Source of the DNA: Kitagawia praeruptora
Lineage: Eukaryota > Streptophyta > Magnoliopsida > Apiales > Apiaceae
Direction: 5' to 3'
Length of the DNA stretch: 64,000 nt
Assembly: GCA_037693485.1 (NCBI GenBank)
Contig: CM075347.1
Coordinates: 139,718,501 to 139,782,500 of the forward strand
Part shown: in pieces, positions 31,071 to 45,040 of the stretch
How positions within the stretch are numbered: position 1 is the first letter of the stretch
How the letters are laid out: each line of letters begins with the position of its first letter
Notes under the pieces: generated by a model
The model's database searches: none
What the model saw: only the letters and a program-made list of their open reading frames with translations
Told to the model about the DNA's origin: nothing
Program-made: the position numbers and the translations under genes

Positions 31071-34000
31071 CGAAATAATGGGTTTCGTAAAAACTAAGGA
31101 CTTTTACATACACTCGTCTGCACCGTAAAGGCGTAATATCAATTCGAAATCTTCATTTAATAATTCGTACATATCGTGATTGCAAAAATTTCTCATCCAC
31201 CCATAAAATTAATTTTCATCCAGGTCCGAATATTCACGAAAATTAGGGCTATTGCAGTCTCACCAACGCTTTAATGTTGCTTCTCAACGCATGCTCCCCT
31301 CGACCTGTATTCCTTATCGGTTGTTCTATGAATGAAAATTTCTATCCCACTACTTATACGTTCCTCTTCTACCTTGTTCATAGTATCCGTGTTGAGCCCT
31401 CGTATCGTTGGGCCGTGAATACTTTGTGGTCGTGTCCTATAATCTGAGACAACGTCAATACGCACGGTATTCCTCATTTTCCTTGGCTTGATTAGCACGC
31501 CTGTGTTGCCTCCCGTCGGTCGTTACCACTTGCTATGGATACTATATAGTCTTCGGTATACGTCGAACCAGTTCAGCTACTATATCCCTCGTTCATTGAC
31601 TTCTTCGTAACGCAAGAAAAGCGAAACTTCTTCTTTCGTAGTACGCTTTACAAGAGACGTCCTTACGTCCGCATGGTGCCGATCGTGATAACAACATTCG
31701 TTTCATGGATAAGTTTTTATTCTCGACTGCCCCGTGAAATCTAAGGCACGACACTAATTATAAATTCGATCGTCTGGACAATTCTTCTTCCCTGTTCGTC
31801 AGCCACAGATCAAATTAGTACATACGCTCAATCTCCTTATTAATTATACTTGAAAACACCTTCAATATTCGAAGTCTAACCTTAAGTCTCTATCTGACGT
31901 AATCACTGCAGAAGTTTTATATTGCACCACCATCTCTTCCGTATATAAATCGATAATCTTCTAAATGGAAAGTCTCTCGTAGGTAAATCACTTGGTCCAG
32001 CAATTATAAATCAACTAGGGCCATCTCTTGGCTTGGTCTTCAGCGACCTACTCATGAAATTCGTTATAATTCTGTCCACGTTCAAGATTTTCTACGGGCG
32101 GAATTGATCCACTAGACCTCTATCATTTTGTTTTTGACATGTTGCGTTTGTACGTTAATAGCTTGCCAATACAATCCTTCATATCCGTTTGCCAAACATT
32201 CTCTTAATTCTCCGTACATCTTTGTCCTTCCCCATAATTTAGTCATTTTCCTCTAACATTATTCTTTATTGTATATACTCTATTTTCTTGGTCAATACTG
32301 ACTGAATTCCAATTTTGAATAATCCCTTCTATAGGTATCGGCCACCACACTGGCCTTTCCTGGGTAATAACAAATTTCTCCATTATACTCCTTGCTCCCT
32401 TTCGTCACCTTCTCTTTCTTATGTTTAGTTCTAATATGAAGATATACTTATAGCACTGGTGGAAAATTTCACACTTTTCTCATAAGGTTAACGTCTCAGT
32501 TTTATGCGTGAACACTATCATGACTAATCCCCGACTCACGGTTAGTATATCCTATCCCGTAACCTTTATGTTGTTTAGAAGTATAGGCTATCATCCCCTT
32601 TCTACTGCATCAGCACACCTCTTAAACTCTTGAAAGACGCATCATCGTGACTCTCAAAGTCCTCTTTTTATCATCAAGTATAGTTAACGACGAGGTTGTT
32701 ACTAATCTCTCATATCATTCTTAAAACTTTATTTATACACCCACCAGGGCTTCTGACTCACTAGTCAATCCACAATGATACTACCAGAATTTATAATGTT
32801 TACAATAATGTGAAATGCCGACTTTGGTGCAGTACAGAGGTCGATCGGGAGTTGGTGAAACCTTCTCTTTAACCTTATCTTTGAAAAACAACTACGCACT
32901 TTAACTAGTCAACAATTCCTCCATTTCTGATAAGGGTTTCAGTTCTCGATGGTATAGGTAAGATGTCATACGCTCGTCCTCTTTCACAACTGGCGCCAAT
33001 CAGCCTGAGGCCTGTATGCTGCTGCGATTCCCAATAAATTTGATTAGGTGGTAATCTCGAAGGATCATTGGCACATATACATGCATCCATTTGCTATTAT
33101 GGGCCTTTTGAACTTTATGCCTCTCTATATGCATCAATCCCTTTAAACTAAGTAAAGCTTCACATTCTTGCCACGATATTTCTTCCTTTCTTGTCCATCT
33201 CACTTCCATGTTAGTTTCCTCTAAGGATATGTCTTACATCGCAATCGATTTGAATTTCTTGGATCAGGAAAAGGCTTGGTAACTCCAGAATTCATTAATA
33301 TAGCATCCTGACGACGGTTGGTAGGGGCGTGCTCCCAACCACCTCATCATTTCTTATAACCTTCCTCACACTAATATTAAAGGTCCTTGTGGTATGCCCC
33401 GACATGTTATTCCTACTTTAAATAATCACTCGGCATAACGCTCTGGCTGCACAATTACAACATTTGGTTTCTGATCTCAAATTGGTGCAACGGTTCACAA
33501 TTGTACCTCCCGTTCACCTTAGAGTAATCGCTTTTGAAAGGAATGGTTTCAAAATAACAAGGTCCAATAGATAATTTCAATAAGAATTCCACATTGGATG
33601 TTCCAAGAATGTTGATGGTTCCAAATACTGGGAGTCTCGATTTTCGGAGATGTAAGGATGGACAAAAAGAATACAACAAGGTTTATTCCTTCATGTCCTG
33701 ATAATCTTGTAATGTGATATCATAGAGAATGTTGCACGAGGGCAATGATTGTTGGATACAAAAGTCATAAAGACGGTCTTTATACAATTCTTACATCTGG
33801 TTAATACTTTTCCTCTTGAAAAATAAGAGGAAATCTAAAGTCGCATTGATGAAGGTCAGCCAATAGAAAGCAATTCTACTCCATGACAATTAAAGATTGA
33901 AGTAGTTTGTCATTCAAGTAATCAATGGTTTCAAATGAATTCTCATTGTATGAATGAAAGAATAAAATATTCAAGTGATATAAAGTCTGATACGAAGATG

Positions 34001-36190
34001 GGTAAGAGTTCAAGTCGAGTGGGCGACCTCACTAGGTCTCAATCAAGTTATTCGTCAAAACTTTCATCATCATATTTAATTAACCACATGCAAAATGCAT
34101 TGCAGAATGAATTAAATTGGGAGTTGGACCAGTGGAACAATAACTAGTCCTTTTCAAGAAACACTAGCAACTAGCGAGACAAAATTTGCTAGTTCACCCG
34201 TTTGAGAAATCACCACCAGCTAGGACAATTGGCTAGGTGTTCTTCACAACATTACAATTTTGAGTAGTTAGAACAATCAACTAGTCATTCATATTGACAT
34301 AACGACTAGCCAGTTTCAATTGGATAGAACGGAATTTCAACATCGTAGCCATTGAAGAAACTTTAGGCTACTCGGACAACGAATGGAAATAAGAAGTTAT
34401 TAAGTTTGAAAAAAAAGAAAACTATAAAATCTGAAGAGAATGTTCTAGGTATCGGAACAATCGATAACCTCTCATCAAATATTACTTATCAGTGAAACGG
34501 TCCACCCAAGGGTGCCGCCGTACACATGCTTTATCAGATCCGACAATAGAATTAAATTCGGAATACCAATATCAGAATGATATCCTTACTATGATTTCAA
34601 CGTAAGACGCACAATCTCATTTTGAATAGGAGAAAGGACTCATGAGGAATATCTGGATGTTAGATCATCCCTGTTCTCAACAAGTGGATAAATATTTATG
34701 GGCTCGACTGAAGAATGCAAGTATGAAAGAAGTAGTCAAATATCAATATTCGTTTAGGAATATTCATTGATTAATTAAGGAAACGATTGTTGAACATTCC
34801 TTGGATAATTGAAAGGAAGTGTAAATAGTCCTGAGCAGAACGAAATAATTATAAACTTCAAATAGAATACTCGGGGATCAAATAAGATACTTTGGATGAG
34901 TCTTGGTTTAGAGAAAGTATATCACTGGTGGTTATTCCACAAGTTTGAAGTAGAAAGCTAGAAGGATTACCTGATATAAACTAATCGAGGTAACATGGTT
35001 AGTGAACAGTTTAAATTGAAGTAGTGCTCCAGCCGGTAGTTACCAAAATAAGTTAATAATCATTCGTGCATCTCACTATCACCACTATAAGGGTAACTCC
35101 ATCTCTTCGTCTTCGTAATTCAAGACACCAACTAGTGCTTCTCTCAATCATCATCTTAAAGTCATTTATCGAGTTAGGGTTTCACAATATATCTGTCATT
35201 CCCGTGCTTTATCTTGAAGGCCAAGCTTCACATCATTCCGGGGACACCTACTAAGTCCATAGGGTCCTACTTCATGCCTTCCGACATGAATCACAAGTGG
35301 CCAGTTCCCCCTGGGAACAGATCAAAGAGATCTCTCAGGGATCTCAATGCAGTCCATAGGTTCAGTGGCAGTGTGTGTGCACGTGAACATACGTTACCAG
35401 TAATATATAGGTTTACAAGTATATATGCGTAGTCTCTGCTAAAATTTCTATCAAAGAATTCCAGTATGGACTCACTGGTCTCTTCCTTTGGTAGACTCTG
35501 AGATCACTGTATCGCTCGTTGCAACCATATTCAACTTCACTAGAGTCGCTTTGTTAATTCTGCTTGTTTGTTCTCTAAGTTGAACTACCATGCTCTAGCG
35601 TCCGAATCATGCATGGAATTATCTAGCACGCTCGTCTTATGATAACATTCTCGTATAACACATGTAAAATTCGCCATCAAGGGTAATGAAATCCACAACG
35701 ACATAGTGACCAACTTTCAGGTAAACCCGTTACTTATCGAAAATCGGATCTTATAGCCAAAGTAAAAGACTTTCATTATTCCAAGTACTAAGTACCCTTA
35801 CTTATGTAGGGATGTCTAAACTTTTTGATTCTTAAAATGCTGCCTCTTAAACTGTGGAGGACTATGGGCCATAAAATTTATGCCAGCCTAGTCATCCGAT
35901 CATATTGGCAATATCGCCTCTATCTCAGCTGCTCTTGAGATTTCGCTCTGCTTCCTATATCATTACCTATGATAGGTCATGTACGACTCTCAAACCTCTA
36001 TTCATCATTCCGAAGGTCTCTAAGGATTCTATCGACCCTAGTATAATACCTCCAGTAAACACTCCAGTCCATTCTACTCACCGGTACCTCTTCCGGTAGT
36101 CCAATCATAAGTTTACTACGATCTCTTATGTCATTCTCATACTTAGACTTAACTCTCCACACTCTCGTTTCTGAGTACTGTAACTTATCT
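31071..36190. other. Long non-coding internal region of the 12.9-kb element
   Basis: About 5.1 kb with only short random frames on both strands (for example 31271-31498, 33000-33209, 33935-34147). A minus-strand frame at 35998-36190, near the primer site, could be the remnant of a gag start (contains VPVSRMDWSVYWRYY), but I do not recognise it. Overall this resembles a large retrotransposon derivative. Confidence 0.6.
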
Positions 36191-36201
36191 CTCTGATACC
36201 A
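36191..36201 (-). promoter_or_regulatory. Primer binding site (tRNA-Met type) of the 12.9-kb element
   Basis: The minus strand reads TGGTATCAGAG four bases inside the 5' LTR, which fixes the orientation. Confidence 0.85.
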
Positions 36202-36205
36202 TTTC

Positions 36206-39200
36206 TGTGACGCCCCCAAATCTGAGGTCAAAGATTCAGGTCGTCACATCATAATCCAACCATGTCATACCTGTATTAACTTTACAACTCAACAATACAT
36301 CCATCCATACCTCAATCTTACACACAATCAAGTTAGAGCCTCAGAAACGATAACCAAAAGTAACACTAAATATTACAATTCATCTGTACAACCCAGAGTC
36401 TTACGCAATTCCACTTATACAACTACACTTGAAGACAAGTCTTACTATTACAGTTGAAAACCTATCAGACTACTCTGTAGTATTTATCAGGGACTAAATC
36501 ATCTCCGGGTAATTCTTCTACTCCTCTTCTGCTGGTGCGGAGTTAATCGGCCAAATTCTTCCCTCTCTGAAAAGTTTTTATAAAGCAAGAATGAGCTACA
36601 TAATGCTCAGCAAGTTCACTATTTTGTAAAATAATAATGTGGTTTATTTCGAAAACATTCCCAACTATATGGGTATGTATCTCAGATTTCAAAACATAAT
36701 TGGACAATATATGTGCCCGAGTTTGAATAAAACACTTATACTCACTAAGGAGTTTTAGGATAACAAATGAACCCCTTATAAGGTTCCCATTTCAATATAT
36801 CTTAGGTTTGAAAATATATACATATGAGTATATCATTTTCGGCAAAACACTCTACGATTAACATACTGTATAGAGAATACATCATTGCAAACCTCTTTCC
36901 TTCCATTAGCTTAGAAGGTTTCTCATACAAAAACATTTCATTCTTAGAAACAATTGCAAGAGTGCACTAACACGTGCCAATCTTTATAGAAAATCTTGCA
37001 GTTCTAGATACTGCACGATGTCAATATTTTCTCATCAAAAACCACACTATCGGCAACTTGGCACTTAGGCCCAAGAAGCAGTGTTTGAGTATTTTTCCAA
37101 AGTGGAGGATGGGACTGGAAGAAAACATAAAAACCTGACAAGGATTGACGATGATCAGTCGCCACATCCAAGTCCAATAATCCGCGGGTCTTCTCTACTA
37201 GTAGAAGGATAGAAACTAAATCCGTAACTACCCTTGGGTGAAAACTACATCCGTAATCACCCTCGATGAAAACTACATCCGTAATCATCCTTCGGCAACA
37301 CCTGGGCCGGAATAATAATTGATGGACCGCCTGGCTCACGGCCGCTTACACATCCCGGGAATCGTTCGTCAACGATTCCCACACCTGCCAGAGTCCCTTT
37401 TTCTTTTTTTCTTTTAAAAACTTGATTTTGATTGAAAACAGAGTAGTTGTGGTTCGACATCAGTCGACCGATAATTCTTGAAATCATACAAGAAGCAGAA
37501 CCTGACCGGGGGTTTTCGAAAATGTTTTGAGTTCGAAAAAAGTTCGAGTTTGAAAGTATTAAAAGGTATCTTGGATTAACTTTGTTTTTAAAATAGTGAA
37601 CAATAATTATTAATGATATTTTAAGATTTAATATTAATAATTAATAAAATAATTATTTAATAAAATAAACTTTTAATCCAAGATAGGGTTTCGAGTATTT
37701 ACGAAGATATGAATATAATACTTGAGTATATGATACTTCCCGAATGACCTTTCGGGTTTTCGCAATTTAATTACGATATAATAGTATACCGCTCCCCGGT
37801 CGATAGTATATACGGACCGCTACGACCTCTATTGCTAGAGTCGTTGTCCGAAGAAAACATTTCATTATAAGTTCAAGGGGTGCAAACATATATGTACTTA
37901 TACATCTCAATTGCATTAATACTTCGGTAAACATAGCATTTGATATAATTGAAAACTACAAACACAACAGTGAAAATCCTTGTATATGGATAAGTTTTGA
38001 AAAGTAAACTTGCCTTGGTTTGGTTGGGGTGGTCGAGCGTGCGAATTCGAACGATCTATACATAAACAATAATCGTTCGTTAGTACCTTAACAATTTCTC
38101 TCTAATTACGGGGTTTTAAGGGGGTACGAAATTAACTTAACGACTTCGTCTTATGACTCCCTAGCCCCACTATAGGTCCATGACATCACTCGTTTACGCT
38201 CGTCACTTACTCGACTTAATTTAGTTACCACGTTCGAACCATAACCATTAACCCTAGAATAATGTTCCACTAATCGACCTTTTTCCATTGCGCGAATTTT
38301 ACTCTAGCATTTTTATAAAATCCAAAAATTCATATTTTAATCCAATTCTTTTTGGGTATCCTTCCCCACTGTATTTCATAGCTTCTCTAATTTTTCCATG
38401 ATCCCAAATAATTTTTAAGGTGTTTAAACAAGGTTCACAAGGGGGTCACTTTATGCAGTCCATAGTCCAGAAACAAAATTCACTCCTCCGGCCATAACTA
38501 AAAATCCACACATCACCTAGCTATGAATCTTACATATCCAGAAACTACATTCAATTATCTTTCCATCAATATAAGGTAGGACATCAGGGGACATCATTTG
38601 GGTGTTCAAAATCGTGCCACAACACAGGTCAAAGTTCCTGGATAAAATCAGCAAGCTCAAATCACTTAGATCAACCATTTATCATGCTTCCATAACATAA
38701 ACACCACTTAAAACACTTAGATCATGACTCATAACACTCATGGAGATATATATGTTCACCATAGTCATAAAATTCACCATCTCAACATCAAAACCTAAGA
38801 TCCATGTTATCCATCACATATACAACCAAGATTAGCTCTTAAACACATGGATCTACTACCAATCATTATAAATATTACATAACCAAGAGGGTTTGTGATT
38901 TTATACCTTCTTGAGCTCCTAGTGGCCTTGGGTAAGCTTCTCACAACTCAACAACACCTTAGATGGTCTCCTACAACACTTATAATGCAAGATCTAAAGG
39001 AAAAACAAATTTGGTTACTATTCATCCAAACTTTAACAATTTATATCTTGGAATTGGATGGATGAAATGAAGTGAAATTGCTAGCATACCTTGATTAGAT
39101 GATGTAGATGACCTAGGAATTATGGTATGAATTATGAGTGATGAGAAGTGGGAGAAAGAATTTTTTTCTTCCTCACTTTTTAAGCTTGGCCGAGAGCAAT

Positions 39201-39852
39201 ATCAAGGGGGGGGGAGAGAGTTTGATTTTCTTTTTGTGTTTGTGTGGTTGTGTGTTTGATTGGGTGATACATATAAGTTGTATGTACAAGCATGGTACAC
39301 TAGGTATGGCTATAGGTATGGCTCTCATGTACTCTTGTCTCCACTTTTTGAAAAAGTAATGCAACTAAACACTATTCATCTTCCAATGGCCAACTAGCTT
39401 GCTAGGTTTTCTAACTACTTGGTTGCATGGGCTTGCATGCAATGCTACTCCTTGTATTATTATTCTCCCACCAATGCTTATTATCTAATCTTTAATTCGT
39501 ATCGTATCTTAATTATTCTCTCGTAATAATATTTCGTCGCGTAGAGATTTCCCCTATAACTCCTTAAGTACTTATTGTGTAAATTCCTCGAATGTCCAAA
39601 ATTCCTCGTCATAATTCTTAATAAATCCTTTAATATTCTAACCATTCTCAAATTCCAACTTTTATAAATCTCACTAACAATAAGGCTCTTGCCTTCACAA
39701 TCTCCCTTTTTATCTCACATAATGAATACAACAACACAGTTTCTCAGACAATCAATTCTATTAATCACAGGGATGACCAGAAAGGTTCCATATTGACATT
39801 GTCACAAGATATTAAATAAAATAAAATATTACCAAAAATTAGGGTTCTTACA
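36206..39852 (-). mobile_element. 5' LTR of the 12.9-kb element
   Basis: Same length as the left copy (3,647 bp) and nearly identical along its whole extent, with the same TGTGACGCCC and GGTTCTTACA ends. Followed by CTCAT at 39853-39857. Confidence 0.95.
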
Positions 39853-40055
39853 CTCATCAAATATCATTATATCGAATTTAGCCACTGACCTCGTGAATTT
39901 TGGTTTCCATTCATTCACCCTCTTATTCAAAAGCACCTTTTTTTGCTAGGCACTTCTTCGAAAACTTTCTGCAAGAAAAAAGAATTAGTACGTTACCTGT
40001 GGACTACAGAACAATATCAAAAAGTAATAGTTATGATTAGGATGGATATAATTAA

Positions 40056-40327
40056 TAGGTTTAATGACCTTTTGGCCCTTCAAGTTTGCGCCGTTATACC
40101 CATAAAGTCCTTCCTTTTTGCCCCTCCAACTTCAGAAATATACCTTTTAGCCACTTTACCGTCGTCTTTTTGACACAAAACCATCGCCTTTTAAAGGCCA
40201 AAGACGACGGTTTGTGGCTAAATGGTACATTTTTGAAGTTGGAGGGGCAAAAAAGAACGACTTTAAACCTTAGGACTTTATGGGTATAACTGCGCAAACT
40301 TGAAGGGTCAAAAGGTCATTAAGCCTA
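40056..40327. mobile_element. Foldback MITE of about 270 bp
   Basis: The left arm, starting TAGGTTTAATGACCTTTTGG, pairs with the right arm ending CCAAAAGGTCATTAAGCCTA over about 100 bp per side. Shared stretches include CCCTTCAAGTTTGCGC and GCCCCTCCAACTTC. The centre is AGACGACGG and its complement. Overlapping frames on both strands are a by-product of the inverted repeat. Confidence 0.8.
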
Positions 40328-40429
40328 GTTAATAATCAATCTTTATTTTCTATATATATACCCACACGTAACAATTTATATTATTGTAGAAGAAGTAATT
40401 CGTTATATTTTGAATTATAAATTCAAAAT

Positions 40430-41060
40430 ATTTAACTATATGTATGTTCTATATTTAATTAACTTATATAAAAAAGTATAATTTAAGAAGATCACACTTT
40501 CTATAAAATATTTAGTAAAATATTTAATTATATGTCTGTACTATATATTCAAACACCTATTCTAATTTTAATAGAACTATTATTTATATGTTTTTTCTAT
40601 AAATTCGAACTCTTATTCTCTATGAATTCGAACTCTTATTCTCTATAAATTCGAACTCCTATTCTAATTCCAATAGAACTTTTAATCATATGCCTTATAA
40701 ATATTTATTCTACTTCCAATAGAACTTCTAATTATATGTCTTCCCTATAAATTCAACTCTTCTTGTGTATAAATTCAAACATCTATTCTACTTCTAATAT
40801 GTTAAAGATATTTTTATATTTATTAGTGTTTATTCGAACTCCTATTCTACTAAAGTTTCAATAGAACTTTTAATCATATGTCTTATAATTAAATACTTAT
40901 TTTACTTCCAATAGAACTTCTAATTATATGTTTTCCTATAAATTCGAACTCTTCACATCAATAAATTCGAACGTCTATTCTACTTCTAATACGATAGAAG
41001 ATATTTTCTTATTTATTAGTGTTTAAAATTAAAAAATTCTAAGAAAATTAGAAAAAAGAT
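40430..41060 (-). mobile_element. Truncated Helitron-family body with TATAAATTCGAAC repeats
   Basis: The sequence is closely related to 55930-56700. It shares AAGTATAATTTAAGAAGATC and then serial copies of CTATAAATTCGAACTC, TTCTACTTCCAATAGAAC and TTTTAATCATATG. No clear terminus is visible here. Confidence 0.5.
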
Positions 41061-41439
41061 TGATGTCTTTCCTGTAAATTTGATAAAACCTATTCATAAT
41101 ATGAATCTAAACTATTCTTATTTATTTAATATGATACTTTTTTTTGAAATAATTTAATGTGATACTTATTAATATAATTTATTATAATATATTATTAATG
41201 TTATTTATGAATTTAAACAAATTTAACAAAATTTTGCAAAATTGTGCAATACACAATCATTTTTATTAACGAAATTAAGAGGCAGACTAAGATGACTTGG
41301 CCTGCTCTTCTGTTACTCTTTTAACATACAAATTCGCGCACCCTGCAAGCTTAATTTTTTTTAAAAAAAAATCAATCAAGGAAATCATATTTGTAATTAG
41401 TAATTTAAGAAGATAAAAAAATTGCAAAATAATCAATTA

Positions 41440-41470
41440 CTAGCGTTATACCCGTGCTACGCACCGACCG
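41440..41470 (-). other. Candidate Helitron 3' terminus
   Basis: The minus strand reads GGTGCGTAGCACGGGTATAACG then CTAG and T. The stem is only four or five pairs, so this is weaker than the ends at 25687, 54709 and 57677. Confidence 0.4.
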
Positions 41471-41477
41471 ATAAATT

Positions 41478-42040
41478 GTATTAATAAGTTAATATAAATA
41501 TATTAATTTAGTTTTTATTTAGAAAAATATATAATTTTATTGGAATGTTAACTAACTTAAGTATAAAATTACTTATCCGTGAATTCATACCAATTGAATT
41601 AATATTAATATTATGAACCAATCATCAAAACAAATACAACCTCCGTTGAAAAGTTCAATATCCCTCTTTATTGTTTTTTTAAAAAATTTATCTTTCATTT
41701 TATTTCTCTCTTTGTTAGAAAATATTTCTACGTATCATGTTAATAAATTTTCCACCAATATGTATTAATAAATTAATATAAATATATTATTTTTATTTTT
41801 ATTTAGAAAAATATATAATTTTATTGGAATGTTAACTAACTTAAGTATAAAATTACTTATCCGTGAATGCATACCAATTGAATTAATATTAATATTATGA
41901 ACCAATCATCAAAACAAATACAACCCCCGTTGAAAAGTTCAAAATCCTTCTTTATTGTTTTTTTAAAAAATTTGTCTTTCATTTTATTTCTTTCTTTGTT
42001 AGAAAATATTTCTACGTATCATGTTAATAAATTTTTCACC
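41478..42040. repeat. 284-bp tandem duplication
   Basis: GTATTAATAAGTTAATATAA at 41478 recurs as GTATTAATAAATTAATATAA at 41762. Both copies continue through TGAACCAATCATCAAAACAA with few changes. Confidence 0.85.
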
Positions 42041-42235
42041 AATATTCTGAGAATTCGATATATTTATTCAATATCGTATCCTTAAAATATTTATTATATT
42101 AATTTATTGAAAATATTTGTGTGGTCGTGGTTAATTTTTCGATTACATATTAAAAATATATAGAAACTTAATCCTCACGACTCCAATAAATCATTAGACT
42201 ATCTATCAAAAAAAAGTTGCATGTTTCTGCGATAT

Positions 42236-43205
42236 GAGAAATGATATCTACTGTGCAAGATATATGAAACGAATGTTGTTATAAGAATAGAAACTTCATC
42301 TAATCTAGTTTGTTATGTGATTGTTCAATGTCATTTTTACAAATTATAGATCCTTTTATTAATGAATTGATTTACTATAAAAAAAATGCTAAACTAAAGT
42401 TTAGTAGCTGATATAAGTTTTTCAAGTTTTTTTTAGAATTTTTTTCTTTATTTTTCAATAAATATATCATTGAGTGTCTAGTACCCCGTTGCCCGTTGGT
42501 GGATTTTTATCTACCAAAATATTAGATTTTGTACTATGTCCTTGTAAATAATAAGCCTTATTTTCTTTTCCTTGATTTTATTTTGGCTTTCAATAAATAT
42601 TTTTCTTTATTCAGAGCCTAATATCCTATTCGTGGATTTTGTCTACCCATATATTAGATTTTGTTATATTAGTTCATTGATGTGGATAGTATAAAATTAC
42701 AGTTTTGGTCGGTTGTTTGAATACGTGAGAAATGATATCTACTGTGCAAGATATATGAAACGAATGTTGTTATAACAATAGAAACTTCATCTAATCTAGT
42801 TTGTTATGTGATTGTTCAATGTCATTTTTACAAATTATAGGTCCTTTTATTAATGAATTGATTTACTATAAAAAAATGCTAAACTAAAGTTTAGTAGCTG
42901 ATATCAGTTTTTCAAGTTTTTTCTTTATTTTTCAATAAATATATCATTGAGTGTCTAGTACCCCGTTGCCCGTTGGTGGATTTTTATCTACCAAAATATT
43001 AGATTTTGTACTATGTCCTTGTAAATAATAAGCCTTATTTTCTTTTCCTTGATTTTATTTTGGCTTTCAATAAATATTTTTCTTTATTCAGAGCCTAATA
43101 TCCTATTCGTGGATTTTGTCTACCCATATATTAGATTTTGTTATATTAGTTCATTGATGTGGATAGTATAAAATTACAATTTTGGTCGGTTGTTTGAATA
43201 CGTTA
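42236..43205. repeat. 491-bp tandem duplication
   Basis: GAGAAATGATATCTACTGTG begins at 42236 and 42727. Both copies run to TTTGGTCGGTTGTTTGAATA with small indels. No coding potential. Confidence 0.9.
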
Positions 43206-44298
43206 TGACAAATCAGATATAAATATTACTCACGTTTATAACAAATTGTTAGATTATCTCGCCGAAAAGACTGTATAATTTAGGGATATAAGCTAGAGAT
43301 GTACCATAATTGAAGGTAAGTTCAATGATTGGATAAAGGAAATTAGTGATCTAATTTACTATGTGTTTGTTCAATTTTAATTATTTTTATAGATGTTGTA
43401 TGCCTTTTTATTGATGATTTTTGCAAGTTTGATTATTTTTGTAGATGACATATGTCCTTTTATTGATGAATTAATTATCAATAAATAAATAGTTATTTGT
43501 AAGAAAATTTGTTCTAAATTGAACAATTTATTATGTAAATATTCACTAACAATATTTTCATTGACTCTGTAAAAATTTTTATCTTTTGACTTATAATTTA
43601 TACACCAAATAATGTATAGTACTATTTAAGATTATATTTAATATTTTGAATAATTCAAATATATTTTCGGGTCAATTTTTTTCCCATTAATTATTGGATA
43701 GTTAAAAATTTCGTAATTAAAATGTTAAAGGATGATTGTTTAAAATTCATTCTAATATTTTAATTGGTTGATCCTAACTTTTTTATGACTGAATTATTTA
43801 ATATTTTACATAACTTAAATTTTCAATGTGTATTTAGAATAGTGTGGTAATAGTTTTATATTGTGAATAATTTTTAATTCATGATTTTAGTTATACCTTA
43901 TGATTTTGAATTGAGAGTTTGAGATATCAAAATATCTATTATAAATATAATAGATTCATGTATTAATGTATAATTTTTTAAATTAAATAATTATTGTATT
44001 TAGAATAAAATTGTTAAGTAATCACTGAATAACAATGACAACCCAACACTGAAAAAAACATTTATCTATAGGCACACCTAATAATGTAAACAAATCAGTG
44101 TAGTGTGATAAGGATTGATGCCTACAATTTAGTAAATCGCATAATTGTTGGAGTTTGTGACTGAATATTCTAATGAGAAAACTCTGGTAGAATTTGGACT
44201 GGGGATGATAATAACCTTAATCGTTTTCTATTTTCTTTGTCAGAAACGTTTTTCTGTTGAATTTATTGGATAATTAAAACACGAAACATAAAATACAT
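43206..44298. other. AT-rich intergenic DNA, nothing seen
   Basis: No open frame above random length and no repeat that I could recognise. Confidence 0.5.
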
Positions 44299-45040
44299 AT
44301 ATACAATCGAAATAAAAAGATAATATGTCCAAGTATAGATTGTCATATAATAAAAAATATAAAGTATTACCTTAACCGAAATTGATATGATTTAGCCATG
44401 AGAAGAATTGATGTATACAATCAGAGTTGGCTAGGTCTTTGGCTAGGTCTGATGGGGAATAAGGAATAACGGCTTAGATAAAAAGATTGTCATATACAAT
44501 CGAAATAAAAATATAATATGTCCAAGTATAGATTGTCATATAATAAAAAATATAAAGTATTACCTTAACCGAAATTGATGATATGATTTAGCCATGAGAA
44601 GAATTGATGTATACACTTAGGCTCCGTTTGGGATTGCTGTTAAAAATTACTGTGCTGTTAGAAAAAGTGCTGGTAAAAAAAGTGTTGTTGTAAAAAGCTG
44701 AAGACTGTTTGGAAATATTTTTTATATGTGCATGTTTTGATGTAAAAATATATCAAAAATAATGTTTTTAATGAGGTTTGATGTTGAAATCAGCTAATGC
44801 TTTCCGCAAAAGCTGAAAAGCAGCTTTTTTCAAAAGCATGGGAGGACCTACTTTCTCTAAAAGCAGCTTTTAGGCCAAAAGCACTTTTCAGAAAAGCAGC
44901 TTTTAAATTTTACCAAACACTTTTTCAACTGCTTTTCAGAAATAAGCTGTTGTTGCTGTCTGCAACAGCAATCCCAAACACACCCTTAGTTTATCAGAGT
45001 TGGCTAGGTCTGATGGGAATAGGAAATAAGCGGCTTAGAT
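44299..45040. repeat. 193-bp tandem duplication, second copy interrupted by a MITE
   Basis: ATATACAATCGAAATAAAAA begins at 44299 and 44492. The second copy is cut after ATTGATGTATACA by the MITE at 44620-44985 and resumes with CAGAGTTGGCTAGGTCTGAT. Confidence 0.85.
44620..44985. mobile_element. Tourist-like (PIF/Harbinger) MITE, 366 bp, TTA target duplication
   Basis: The left end GGCTCCGTTTGGGATTGCTG and the reverse complement of the right end, GGGTGTGTTTGGGATTGCTG, agree over the inner 17 bases. TTA flanks both sides (44617-44619 and 44986-44988). The interior is rich in AAAAGCAGCTTTT-type palindromes. Confidence 0.8.

Larger units (their letters stand above)
26932..39852 (-). mobile_element. 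Complete, young, non-autonomous Ty3/gypsy (Tekay-like) element, 12.9 kb
   Basis: Two LTRs of exactly 3,647 bp flank 5.6 kb of internal sequence. A tRNA-Met primer site sits inside the right LTR and a polypurine tract inside the left LTR, so the element points leftwards. The CTCAT duplication is perfect. Only an integrase C-terminal frame remains; no RT, protease or gag is recognisable, so mobilisation would depend on a related autonomous copy. Confidence 0.9.

Noticed and set aside
40086..40297. Two opposite 67-codon frames
   Set aside because: Both arise from the inverted repeat of the foldback MITE and encode near mirror copies.
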